Positions 10,951-22,049 are shown, numbered from the stretch's first letter. The stretch: DNA of 28,882 nucleotides from Usnea hakonensis (GCA_013423325.1 BLJB01000643.1:1-28882), one strand, 5' to 3'. Notes: a model not told the origin generated them from the letters alone. Program-made: numbers and translations.

Positions 10951-11853
10951 TATAAATAATTTTCTATAAATAAATATTTTAATTTTAGTATTTAATATTT
11001 TTTCTCGAACTCGAGATAATAGAAGACTTAAAGTCTACTAGCTATTAATTTTTTAGTATAAATTAATAGTAATATTTTAAATATTTATAATAAAGATAAT
11101 CTTAATAATTTTATAATTTTATTTAATAACTTTATATATTTATTTATATTATTTTATAAGGCGGTTATAAAGTCTCTTTCTATACTATCTAATACCTCTT
11201 TAAACCTTATAACTTTAGATCCTCTTATTTTAAAAAAAAGGTAATTATTAAAAAATAGTAATATATAATAATTATCTATTATAAAGTTATTAGTTAATAA
11301 TTAAATTAAATTAATAAGTATCTAAATTACTAGTTTTTCCTTTTAGAATTAGGGTTTAGAAGATAGTATTTATTAATTCTTACTAACTTAAATATGCTTA
11401 GTTTAATAGTTATACTTACTAGTTTAAAATCTATATTAGAATATTAAATCTAAAGATATAAATTTTCTAATAATTTTTTAGATACTTTTAATTATTAACA
11501 ATAAAATATTATTAGAAATATTAGTACTTTTAGCCTTTATTAATTAGAATAAAATATTATTTCTAAAAGAAAAGGGATATAGAAAAGGTACTATTTATAT
11601 AATTTAATATATTAATAGTAAATTAGAGAGGAAGGTTAAGAGAGGTAATTAAAAGAATATAAATATTAATAAGTAATCTAATAATTCTATTATAATTAAA
11701 AATAAAGATATTAGTATTAAAAGTAGAGATATATTATAAAAAGAAAGGAGTTATAGAAAGTAATTTAATTAAGTAATAATTATATTAATAAGAATTCTAT
11801 CTAAATAGATAATAGTAAAATAATAATTAGTACTAATTTAAATATTTATTAAA
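10951..11853. other. RIPed spacer between LINE A and LINE B
   Basis: 900 bases of AT-rich sequence. No frame, repeat or RNA gene could be recognised. It is probably the older substrate into which both LINEs inserted. Confidence 0.5.
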
Positions 11854-11869
11854 TTAAATATATATTAAT
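11854..11869. repeat. Target site duplication of LINE B (left)
   Basis: TTAAATATATATTAAT, repeated exactly at 14295-14310. The 16 bases contain no C or G, so the pre-insertion site was already fully AT. Confidence 0.85.
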
Positions 11870-12542
11870 TAATTAATTAATTGTTTTATACGCCTATACT
11901 AGCTATTTATATATAAGCTAATAAGGGTAACTATAGTACTAAACTAGTAGAGCTAGGCGTTAAAGAAATCTAAAGGCGAACCTTTAAATAAAAATTTTAA
12001 TTAAATAGTATACTCTTCTTTTTACTATACTCTTTAGAAGCTTTATTATATTACTATATATTTTTTTACTTTTTTATATTAACTCTTTTATTCTTTAATT
12101 TTTATATTTTTAATTATCTCTATTTTTAGAGATAGATATAATCGCTTTTTTATATACTCTTTTTAGACTTAATAGTCTTCTCTACTTTAAGGGATAATCT
12201 TAATTATTAAAATTATTTACTAGCTAACTTAAAGCTATTTAATTAATTAGAGTTAATTATTTATCTTATTACTATTCGGATTCTTTTAGTTATAATTAAT
12301 ATTATTTAGAAATCCTTAATATTTATTTTTATAAATAGTTATAATCTATTTTTCTATAATCTTAAATAAAAGAGGAAAATATATTTAATATTCTATTTTC
12401 TCTATCTATATTTATAATTAGAATTAATACCTAGAACCCTTATTCTATTAAGAAATATATTAAGCCCGATTTTACTATTTTTTATTTAAATAATAATTAA
12501 GTTCTTAATCTTTTTTAATATTTTATAGTAGTTAAATTTATT

Positions 12543-12554
12543 ATTATATAAGTT
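12543..12554. repeat. Target site duplication of LINE C (left)
   Basis: ATTATATAAGTT, repeated exactly at 13622-13633. Removing LINE C plus one copy restores the LINE B alignment with LINE A. Confidence 0.88.
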
Positions 12555-13621
12555 GGCCGGCGACGAGATCCAGCTGTACGTACTGCCGGCTACGAACCTA
12601 CTACTACCGTACGCGATATAAAGGTTACTATCGTTCTACCGCGTAATATAAAAGTTATTATCGTGCGCGGTTTAGTAGAGCTAAAAGGTCTTACCCTAAA
12701 GGACGCGATATATAGAGGATTAAATAAACGAGAAGAGGATAATAAATAATTATTAATAATATATTAATACCTATTAATAGTATTACTAAGTAGTAGCGAA
12801 TTATATCTATAATATAAAGAAGTATTAAGTCTTTAGATAACCCTCTCTCTCCTTCTTACTACGCTAACTACGCGCGCGTACGACTTCTATAATAAGCTAC
12901 CCCCCTTATAACCTTCGCGATTTACCGAAGGAATTACTCTACGTACCCCGCCTCGGATAGTAATACTATAGATTAGATATAGTACGCTACTATTATAAGA
13001 TATTTAGCTACCTTAGGCCTCTTTACTCTAATAGATAGTAAATACTAAGACTCTTAGTAGACGCGTAAATACGGAGACGTAGTAAACCTCTACCCGGTAC
13101 TAATTAAGAGAGATAACGACTATAAGTCCTTATTAATCTAGCGGTTATCTCTAATATATAAACCTCCCTCTTAAGACTCCGCTATATAGTCTTAATCGTA
13201 GTATTAATATACCTATTACGTATAACGAACCTAGTCTACGGCCTAATATCTAGTTAATAATTTAAATCGTACTAAGTTTTACTCTATTAGAGTATTAGAA
13301 ATTAACGGCCTTACTCGGATAAGCGTATAAGATAGTTAACTTAGCCTAGACGTTAAAGTATCGGTACTAAGTTATAGGTTAACTAAAGTATATAGCGAGA
13401 ACCGGGATAAGAGAAATATATAGATACGCGGTAATGTATTAGGACTTTTTAAGAGTATAGTAGTAAAATAGAAAGTAAATATATTATTTAGTCAAAATTT
13501 TTATTTAGGGGTTCGCCCTTAGGTTTCTTCGACGCCTAGCTCTACTAGTTTAGCGTTATAGTTACCCTTATTAGCTTATATTAAGTAGCTAGTATAGGCG
13601 TATAAAACAATTAATCAATCA
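12555..13621 (+). mobile_element. LINE C, chimeric short LINE nested in LINE B
   Basis: 1067 bases between exact 12-base duplications, with a CAAT tail (ACAATTAATCAATCAA, 13606-13621). Only the last ~150-180 bases (from ~13445) match the 3' UTR of LINEs A and B. The 5' ~890 bases (GGCCGGCGACGAG...) match nothing else in the window and are the richest in CpG. They contain open stretches such as RTAGYEPTTTVRDIKVTIVLPRNIKVIIVRG on the plus strand, interrupted later by RIP-type stops, and I do not recognise a family. It could be an internally deleted LINE whose 5' end is not otherwise present, or a fusion of unrelated RNA to a LINE 3' end by template switching, as described for MINE elements of Magnaporthe. 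Confidence 0.8.
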
Positions 13622-13633
13622 ATTATATAAGTT
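13622..13633. repeat. Target site duplication of LINE C (right)
   Basis: Exact second copy of ATTATATAAGTT. LINE B resumes right after it. Confidence 0.88.
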
Positions 13634-14294
13634 CCTTAATTAAATAGGGGTTCTCGCTATAATAGAAATTCTTTATTAATATTTTTTCTATTTTTTAAAT
13701 CTTCGTTTTTAGAATTAATTTTATATTTTTTATTTAATAATATTAATACTCTAATATTTCTTAATATCTTTATATAGATTAACCTAGTTCTTTTTTCTTT
13801 TTATATTAATAGTTACTAGGTTCTAACTTTTTTTTTTAAAGGCTTTAAGAGTCTAGACCTTTTTTATTATTATAGATATAGATCCTCTTTTCCTTTTTTT
13901 ATTTTTACTATTTTAGAAATATTAGATAATTTACTTATTACTCTCTTTTATAGTAGGATAGGTATCTTATAAAGCTTAATATTATAATACTAGCTTATTA
14001 AGTTAATATTTTAAAAGGACTATTAAAGTTTTCGCTTTTAGAATCGAAATAAAAGTTATCTTATATACTCTAGTTACTTTATAAAGATATTTATTTTATA
14101 TTTTAATTAGCTTCTTAAAGGGCTTTCGGAAGAATCCTTCTATCCCGTAAAGATAGTATTAAATCGGCGCTACGAATATTAATATTAGACGTACTACTAT
14201 ACTATATACTATATAGTATCTAGTGAATATCGCTCCCTATATCGAGCCTGCGAGGTATTCTAAGGCTCGTTTCTATCCTGTGGCTCGGGCCGTC

Positions 14295-14310
14295 TTAAAT
14301 ATATATTAAT
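14295..14310. repeat. Target site duplication of LINE B (right)
   Basis: Exact second copy of TTAAATATATATTAAT, next to the 5' end of LINE B. Confidence 0.85.
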
Positions 14311-14589
14311 ACGCTTTAATTACTATTTATTATATATTAATATACTATTATATAATATCTTTATTTATATTTAAAAATATTAGATCTAAAAGATTTTCTA
14401 TAATATTACTATTTATTAATTATATTATAAATATATTATATATTTTTAATTAAATTAGAGATTAACTTATTTTAGATATCTTTCTAAAAGATTAGATATT
14501 ATATATAAATTAGAAAATAATAGTAGTAATATAAATATTAGCCTCTATTCTTTATTAATATTTTATATTATATAATTTTTATTTTATTT

Positions 14590-14610
14590 ATTACCAAATC
14601 TAAAAAGTTT
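14590..14610 (+). repeat. Left terminal inverted repeat
   Basis: 21 bases paired with 22357-22377. This copy is the more RIPed of the two (ATTACC against ATCACC, CTAAAA against CTGAAA). Confidence 0.7.
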
Positions 14611-14616
14611 CTACTA

Positions 14617-14621
14617 AATAT
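14617..14621. repeat. Target site duplication of copia (left)
   Basis: AATAT, identical to 21804-21808. Five bases is the usual length for Ty1/copia integrases. Confidence 0.85.
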
Positions 14622-14645
14622 TGTTAAAATAGGAAGGTTTGCCGA

Positions 14646-14668
14646 GTCACGTGACTTCGTCACGTGAC
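14646..14668. promoter_or_regulatory. Tandem GTCACGTGAC palindromes in the LTR
   Basis: Two perfect 10-base palindromes GTCACGTGAC (14646-14655 and 14659-14668), 13 bases apart start to start and about 20-40 bases upstream of the TATA-like sequence. The core CACGTG is an E-box of the type bound by fungal bHLH factors such as Cbf1/Pho4 relatives; binding here is inference. The 3' LTR has RIPed versions, GTTACGTAAC and GTTACGTGAC, at 21683 and 21696. Confidence 0.55.
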
Positions 14669-14686
14669 CTTGGCGCCTTGGCATTT

Positions 14687-14694
14687 TATAAATA
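14687..14694 (+). promoter_or_regulatory. LTR TATA box
   Basis: TATAAATA downstream of the palindromes, conserved at 21724-21731 and 4773-4780, is the likely core promoter of the element. Confidence 0.6.
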
Positions 14695-14766
14695 GTCTTA
14701 TATATTTCTTATGCTTCTATAATTAATCAATTAAGAAATAAGTATTCTATATACCTACTTTTAATA

Positions 14767-14780
14767 GGTTATAAGCCCGG
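14767..14780 (+). other. copia primer-binding site (initiator tRNA-Met internal type)
   Basis: GGTTATAAGCCCGG directly follows the 5' LTR. With the one TpG lost to RIP restored, it would be GGTTATGAGCCC, complementary to the anticodon stem-loop of eukaryotic initiator tRNA-Met (GGGCUCAUAACC). This is the internal-fragment priming known for Drosophila copia, not priming by the tRNA 3' end. Confidence 0.7.
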
Positions 14781-16330
14781 ATTATAGGGTATTATTTTAG
14801 TAATCCTTTCGCTTTATATTATACCTACTAGCTTATAATAAGAGTTCTAGAAAGGGCTAAATAAATTACTAGTTATATTATCTATTAGTCGGGATATACC
14901 CGAATATAAAAATTAATACTATATTAAGAATAGCCTACTAGGCTATAGAAAGGATATAGGGATCGATTTAACCCTAAAAATATATAAATTATACTATAAC
15001 CTTTAGCTTAGCCGCGACCGGGTCGCGCGCTAGTATTAGCTAATAATTATCTACTAAAAGATACTATTCCGCCTATAGATTATACTAATTAGATATTACT
15101 ATAACTCTATAGAGTTTTTTTAGACTACTTAAATTATATAGATTATACTCGCCTACTCTATACTACTATTATAAGGCTTAAGAGTATCTAAAACTATATC
15201 TACTCTATCTATTTTCGGTACTATTAAGTTACTAAACGATCTAATTAAACCGAATAGCTATTACGTACCCCTAAGACTCTAGATAATTAATTATAAGAAT
15301 AAAAAATTAGTTTTATTTTACTAGTTATTCTAGATAATCTTTTATAACTACCTATTCCGATATTTTAAGATAAGTCGAAAAACGCTACTACTATTAAACT
15401 ACTATCTAAGAGCTACTTAGGCTATTACTATATCTAAAAGGATACTAGATAGTTAATTATAAACTATTTTTATATTATTAGTCCCTTTTTATAATCTCTT
15501 TCTAACGCTTTTAGATAGTCGAAGGGCGCTATTTAGCTACTAATACTATACTATTAATTCTACTATTAATTTATAAATAAGGTATAAGATATTTTATAAT
15601 TATAGCTTTTAGTCTAACTACTTATTATATTAAATTAGATATTAGTAAATCTCTAGCTACTACGCTATAATTACTAAGCCGCTATTATAATTACTAATCG
15701 CTAATAGCGAGCGAACTACTAACTATATAATCTTAATAGGCCTCGCCCTTATTTAAATTTCTACTAACTTCTAAATAGAAAGTTTAAATTATTATTAATT
15801 ACGAAAAAGTAGACGGAGTCTACTATATCTCTAAATAGGATTAGCTATATAAATATAAATAGTACCGGATCCTTATATAAGACTTCCCTTATTACTATTA
15901 TAACCTTAATATATATAGTACCGTTAGAAAGGGCGAATCTTATAGACGCGCTATTATCTAACTTCTAAATTAGCTTAGTAAACCTATCTAGAAGGCCCTA
16001 GAATACGAGTAAGATATATATTATCTATCTAAATCTAGGGAGTTTACTCTAACTACTTCTAGATTCTCTATTAAGGAATTAATATCTTCCGTATATAGTA
16101 ATACTAATTTATTTAGATATAAAGTTAAATTACCCTTATATACCTTATTATTATTAAGCTATAGAAAACAACTCGATAAGAGTACTAGCCCTACTAAAGA
16201 TCGCTAAGTTTAAGAACCTTAAAGGGTACTAGATATAGAAGTAAAAAATATAGACTTATCTTATTACTACTATATTATAGAGATATACTATTATACCTTA
16301 ATTAACCTTCCTAGTAAAAATTACTTAAGC
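14781..16330 (+). other. Long copia leader
   Basis: About 1.55 kb between the PBS and the first recognisable gag codons, unusually long for copia. It is RIPed but still fairly GC-rich (for example TAGCCGCGACCGGGTCGCGCGC near 15010). One frame at ~15190-15700 has stretches between RIP stops that could descend from coding sequence, but no motif is recognisable. It may be true leader, an extra ORF, or an older insertion. Confidence 0.5.
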
Positions 16331-16361
16331 TAATATTTATTAAATTAAGAATATTAATATT

Positions 16362-19300
16362 ATAAAAAGAAATATTATCTTAGAAGGTACTATATCTAAA
16401 TTACTTTAGTTAACTCCTATCTCTAAGCTTAGTAATAGTATCTATAATAACCGCCTTAAAAAATAGAAGAGTAAATACTTTTTAATCTATAATATTATAT
16501 TTAATTATTTAGATATTAATTACTATAATAACTATAAGGGCTATACTACTAATATATACCTCCTCTAGGAAGCTATTAAAGTCGATTATAAGCCTAAAGG
16601 CTCCGGTACTCTTAATAACCTCTATCGTTAGCTATTTACTCTTAAGCTCTAGGACTATATAAACGTTACTAAGTATACCGGGAAGTTTAAGGAACTCTAT
16701 AATAATATTATTAATATATATAAGAGGGTAGGCTTTAATAATAATATCCTTATTTTTCTCTTTTATATAGGTCTTAAGAAGTAATATAAGAATTATTTCT
16801 TAATCTATATCTAAAACTATAAACCTATAGATACTAATAAAGATATAGCCTATAGTCTCGAGTATACAACGTAGTAATTTATTTAAAGTATAACTAATCC
16901 TTTAACTAGTCGTATCGAATCTACTCTAGAGATAATAGTAATATAATTAAAGGCGTATATTATAACTACTCTTAAAATCGAGAAGCCCTAGAACGATATA
17001 ATTAAAAGACTAAATACTATCTATATCTAATACTTAGTTAAGTTCTACTAGAATTATAAAAAGAATTACTATATCTATAATAAGTATAAGGGTAGGACGA
17101 ACTAATATAAGTAAATATCGAGCCGTAGCCGAAATAATAATAATAAGTAATAACGTAACGATAAAGATTATAGATATTATAATAATTATAATTAAAAGAG
17201 TAATTATTACGATTATTATAACTACTATAAGAAGTCTTATAAGCCTCGTTAGGATACTAATCCTACTTATTATAATACTAGTAGTAAAGATGGTTCGGCT
17301 TCTAACTCTAGTACTAACTAGGACTATAGTAGACGTAATTACTATATAGTACTCCCTAAAGATAAGAAGCTAGAATCCTATATTATAGAGACTATTATTA
17401 TATCTATAGAACCCGCTAAACTCCCGATATAATAGGGTTTAGACTCGTACTATTCGGTCTATATAACGCCTAATTATTTAGTCTTTAAAATATATTCCCT
17501 TATAACTAGTAATAACTACCGGCTAATTAGAGGGATTAGGGGATCCCTTAAGCTAATTAATAAAGGTAAAATTAAGATTAAACTTAATATTAGTAATTAA
17601 TATTATTTTCTAATTCTTAATAATATCCTCTATATTTCTAATTTATCTATAAACCTAATTTCTTAGAGTAAGCTAATATAATTAGATTATCTAATAAAAA
17701 TCGTTTCTAGGGGAATCGAGATTAAGATAAGAGGAATTACTATCTAGCTTATTAGTAATAATATCTATCGGTTTAATATATAGGAAGATAAGTCTAAGCT
17801 AGAGCTTATTATATTAATTCTAGTATTAAAGTAAGCCTCTAAATCTCGTTTATCCCTAATATATAAATCCCGCTTAGCTATAGTAGCCGCTAATCCGATT
17901 AGAGGTCCTATTATCTCCCCTATACCTATTAGAAAGTATCCCTATAGCTCTCGCTATAATTTCGACTCTAATATTAGCTCTATATCTAGTTATAATAATT
18001 TAGATTTAGAATTAGCTTTAGATTCGGCTTTAGATTCGACTTTAAATTTAGATTTAGATTTAAACTTCGACTCTATAATTTCTAACTATAAGGATAAACC
18101 GCGGAAGAGATAAAAGTATAAGCCTAATTCTAAGATTATAGCTTATTACTATCGCTATCTAGAGTACTTAGAGGATATATAATAGCTCGAATATTACGGT
18201 ATCGACCTATCTAAAGAAGTTATAGATAAGGTACCTTATATATCTTACGCTATTAAAAAGATATAATAAGTTAGATATACTTTTTATATTTACTCTAATA
18301 GATAATATTTAGACTTTATCTATAGTAATCTTAATATAATAGAAGAAACTAAGCTTAGTTTTAAATACTTTATTATCTTCCTCAATAACTATATAAAAAT
18401 CTTTAAAATAGAAATCCTCCGCTCTAAAGATAAGATATTCGCTATATTTTACTATTATTTTATACGTAATAAAAGAGGAGATTTTCGGTATAATAGACTA
18501 TAAACGAACTAGGGCGGTAAATACTCTAACTATAAGTTTAATCGATTTCGTAGTAATAGTAGTATCGTATAGGAGCCTACTATTCTAAGTAACCCTAAAT
18601 AGAATAGTTCCTCTAAAAGACTTAATTAGGACCTAAAGGAATACGTCTTTATTATAATTAAAGAGATAGATCTCTCTATAGAGTACTAGCCTTAACTAAT
18701 AATAGTAGCTAATTATTTATATAATTATTATTCTACTATAAATTATAAGCTAATCCTCTATAAAGCTAATACTAGCGTATAGCTAAAATTAAAGTATCTT
18801 TATTCTATTAGCTCCTATAGCTAGTACCTTACTCGAAAACCTAGTACTAGCTAGAAAACTAGTTAAGATTATACTATTACTAAGAGTCCTACTAGGCTCC
18901 TAGAATATAAAGAAGATCGGATCTATTAAATATTATTAGAAGACGAAAGGACTTTTCGTACCTCTTAAATAATATAGAGAAAGATTCTATCTAAATTCCT
19001 TTATATTAAATAGCTAAAGCCTCCCCTAATAGGGGAAATATTACTACTATTAATAACGTTAACTTAGCCTAGAAAAGGCTTAATATCTATTACTATAGAC
19101 CCCTAAATTATTACTATAAAAGATAAACTAGTACTTACTTTTACTCTTATTTATATTTCTATCCCTATAGCCTCTACTATATTAGTACTAATATCTACTA
19201 ATACCCTACTAATACTAAATATAGTAAGTTTAGAATTACTTAGATCTAGACTTCTCGTAAATTACTTTAAATTATAATATCGTAATCTCTTATTAGACCC

Positions 19301-20900
19301 CTTAGCCTTATTTATATCTATTATTTAGGAATCCTATAAGCCTAAAAGCTATAACGAGGCTATTTTAAATAATAACCCCGATAGTAAGGACTAAAAGATT
19401 ATTATAGAAGACGAGATTAATTTACTAATAGAGAATAGGATATAGAAGCTAGTAAACTACCTATTAGACTATAAGCCTCTAAGAGGTAAATAGGTATTTA
19501 CCCTAAAGCGAGGCCCTAAAGGAGAAGTTACTCGCTATAAGGTACGCTAGGTAATACTAGAATACTCTTAATATAAAGGCTTAAATTATAATAAGACTTT
19601 TATTTTAATTATTAAGCCTATAAGCTATAAAGCCTTATTTACTCTTATAGTAGCTCTAGACTAGAATCTAGAGTAAATAGATATTAAAATTACTTTCTTA
19701 TATAGGGTAGTTAAAGAGGTAATCTATATAATATAGTCTATTAACTTTAAGTTAAAATAATATTCTAATAAGGTCTATAAGCTTAATAAGGCCCTATATA
19801 GTCTAAAGTAGTCCCCTTAGATATAATATAATATCTTTTCTAACTTTATAAAGGAGTAAGGACTCTACCCTATTAATATTAACTATAGTATATTTATTAA
19901 TAGTTATAAAGGTACTATTATAGCTCTTTATATAAATAATATACTTATAACTAGTCCTAATCATAAAGATATCTAATATATTAAGGATACTCTTAATACT
20001 CGATTTCGAATAACTAACTTAGGGCCTTATACTTATTATCTAGGGATAATAGTAACTCGAGATAGGGCTAAAAGAACTATCCGCCTTAGATAGACTAGAT
20101 ATATTAAATATATACTTTATAATAATAGTATATAGGAGGCTAAGCTAGTCTCTACTTTTATAGAGACTTTAGCTAAATATAAACTAGTAGAGGATAGTTA
20201 TTAAACTATTTAGAAGAATAAGATCTACTACTAATTAACTATAAGATCTCTTATATACGTAATATTTAAAACTCGATTAGATCTAGCCTTCGCTATCTTA
20301 ATAGTTAGTCGCTATATATATAACCCGACTAAAAAGTATTAGAGAGTAGTTAAAAGGATCTTTATATATTTTAAAGAGACTATTAATATAGAATTAGTCT
20401 TTTAAAGTACTCTTTCGAACTTAATTAACTATATAGACTCTAACTAAATAGATAATATAGCTATCTATTACTTTATTTCCGGCTATATATTTAATATAGG
20501 AAGTATAGTAATTAGCTAATTCTCTAAGCGTTAGGCTACTATTATCTTCTCTATATATAAAACTAAATATATTAGCTAAATATAAGCTACTAAGAAGGTA
20601 ATTTAGTTACGAAGCCTACTAATATCTCTATATCTTAGATATAATAACGGTCTAGAAACGATTATTATCTATAGGGATAACTAGGGGGTAATTATATTAT
20701 TAAAAGACTCTAGATCTTATAGTTATACTAAGTATATTAATATTACTAACTATTTCTATAGGGAGAAAGTAGCTAATAAATTAGTAGCCTTTAAATATAC
20801 TCCTACTAATTTATAAGTCGCTAATAGATTAACTAAAGCTCTTTCTAGGGATAAGTTTAAAATATTTCGTAAGACTATTAGTCTAAGATAACTAAATTAA
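16362..20900 (+). pseudogene. copia gag-pol polyprotein relic
   Basis: One reading frame is kept over ~4.5 kb with no frameshift; all breaks are TAA/TAG at former Gln/Trp codons. Gag (UBN2-type): EAIKVDYKPKGSGTLNNLYR at ~16570-16630. A Cys-rich knuckle follows near 17040. Protease: GLDSYYSVYITPNYLVF at ~17436-17490, from LDSGCSxHMT. Integrase: zinc-binding YRYLEYLEDI (HRxLxH) at ~18150 and YISY (CxSC) at ~18240; catalytic triad now Asn (18327), Asn (18507) and Lys (18615). RT: VFTLKRGPKGEVTRYKVRQV at ~19496, LEQIDIKITFLY, KALYSLK, and YINN (19929-19940) from YVDD. RNase H: ISGYIFNIGS and IYRDNQGVIILLKDS, then VANRLTKALSRDKF, ending R-stop-LN at 20889-20900. Start not determined. Confidence 0.92.
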
Positions 20901-21658
20901 TAACTAGATAGCTTATAGGAGATATTTATCCTTTCTAATCTTTAGCTATTAAGATTAGTATATAATTTATCCTTTCTAGACCTCCTTTTTAGGTATACTA
21001 TTACTATTATTATTATCCCCTCTTAGCGCCTTAAATACTAAATTACCTAGGTCTCTCGATACTAAATTAGTTCTATTAACTAGTCTAGATAATTTGGCTT
21101 ATTAGTCTTATTAACTAGTTTATACTTAGTAGACTTTCCCCTTATATCTTTTCTCTTTACTACTAATTACTAATTAATCCTTTTTCTTTTTCTCTCTAGA
21201 GTTAATTCTAACTACTAGTATATAGGGGCCTTTTTAATCTATATTATATAGGTACTTATAGTACTTATAATACTATCTCGGCCTTAAAGTAGTACTTCTA
21301 GCCTCGTAGCTACTTACCTAGCTACTATTTAGCTACTATAGTTATTATAGCTATTTAAAATATTCCTTATATAGTATATAGATTTCTATATATATCCTCT
21401 AACCTCGTTTTATTTAAAATTTAGTATATACTTAATAGATATCAAAAAATATTTTTAAATAACCGTATTTTTACGAAAAGTAGAAAGTTTATATAGTAAT
21501 ATTATTACGGGATTAAATACTAAGCTATTATATAGTCTAATACTTATTACTATATTATTATATTACCTCTACTACCCTAATATTATTGTTATATAATATA
21601 GAGTTAATATAGGAGTTAGAATTTAATTTTTAGAAAAAGAAATATACTCGAGTAGGAG

Positions 21659-21803
21659 TATTAAAATAGGAAGGTTTATCGAGTTACGTAACTTCGTTAC
21701 GTGACCTTGGCGCCTTAGTATTTTATAAATAGTCTTGTATATTTCTTGTGCTTCCATAATTAATTAACCAAGAAACAAGTGTTCTACATACCTACTTTCA
21801 ACA
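21659..21803 (+). repeat. copia 3' LTR
   Basis: 145 bases, TATTAAAATAGG ... CTTTCAACA. The pattern is the mirror of the 5' LTR: the first ~60 bases are RIPed (GAGTTACGTAAC) and the second half keeps CpA/TpG (TCTTGTATATTTCTTGTGC, ACCAAGAAACAAGTG). Confidence 0.93.
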
Positions 21804-21808
21804 AATAT
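21804..21808. repeat. Target site duplication of copia (right)
   Basis: AATAT, matching 14617-14621. Confidence 0.85.
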
Positions 21809-22049
21809 CAAATTGCGAATCGGGCGATTCTTGCGATTCGCAAGAAATCCGCACGATTAGCAAGTCGACCCTGCTAATAGTAGGAAATACGTACGATTCG
21901 CATAGTAACTTTGCTATCTTTAGGGAATTTAGATAGTTAGCAAGAAAAAAAAAAAAGAAAAAAAAAAATTAAGTAAGATACTAAAATAAAGTTAGCGAGA
22001 ATAACGGGTAGTCTTTAGCGCTATAAATAATAACGCTATAATTCTAAAA

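Larger units (their letters stand above)
12030..14290 (-). pseudogene. LINE B ORF2 C-terminal relic (split by LINE C)
   Basis: The minus strand retains the segment corresponding to YYIVYSIVVR..., the basic linker and the C-terminal Cys/His region of LINE A, with many stop codons. No RT active-site motif is present because truncation occurred downstream of it. The frame is broken at 13633/12555 by LINE C. Not functional. Confidence 0.7.
11870..14294 (-). mobile_element. LINE B, 5'-truncated, same family as A, interrupted by LINE C
   Basis: On the minus strand from 14294 down to an ATTA-repeat tail at 11870-11883, the sequence aligns with LINE A from about 9600 to 10937. Subtracting LINE C and its duplication leaves about 1346 bases. 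It carries the C-terminal part of ORF2 downstream of the RT catalytic core and the common 3' UTR. Both halves align on either side of LINE C: 14294-13634 and 12554-11870. The first ~80 bases at the 5' end (14294-14215) keep TpG, CpA and GC-rich stretches; the rest is heavily RIPed. Confidence 0.88.
14622..14766 (+). repeat. copia 5' LTR
   Basis: TGTTAAAATAGG ... TTTTAATA, 145 bases. The first ~75 bases keep CpA/TpG (TTTGCCGAGTCACGTGAC, CCTTGGCGCCTTGGCA), while the second half is RIPed (ACTTTTAATA against ACTTTCAACA in the 3' LTR). Confidence 0.93.
14622..21803 (+). mobile_element. Complete Ty1/copia LTR retrotransposon (RIPed)
   Basis: 7182 bases with 145-base LTRs starting TG and ending CA, a 5-base target duplication, a PBS directly after the 5' LTR, a ~1.6-kb leader and one long gag-pol frame in the order gag, protease, integrase, RT, RNase H, followed by ~760 bases before the 3' LTR. 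The structure is complete, but the coding frame has dozens of RIP stops and its catalytic residues are mutated. It is inserted in the TIR element above. A purine-rich AGTAGGAG (21651-21658) just before the 3' LTR is a possible polypurine tract. Confidence 0.95.

Noticed and set aside
12555..13440. Host gene or gene fragment because of higher GC and CpG
   Set aside because: It lies inside exact target duplications together with a LINE 3' end, and its frames have RIP-type stops. A captured transcript remains possible, but no intact gene is present.
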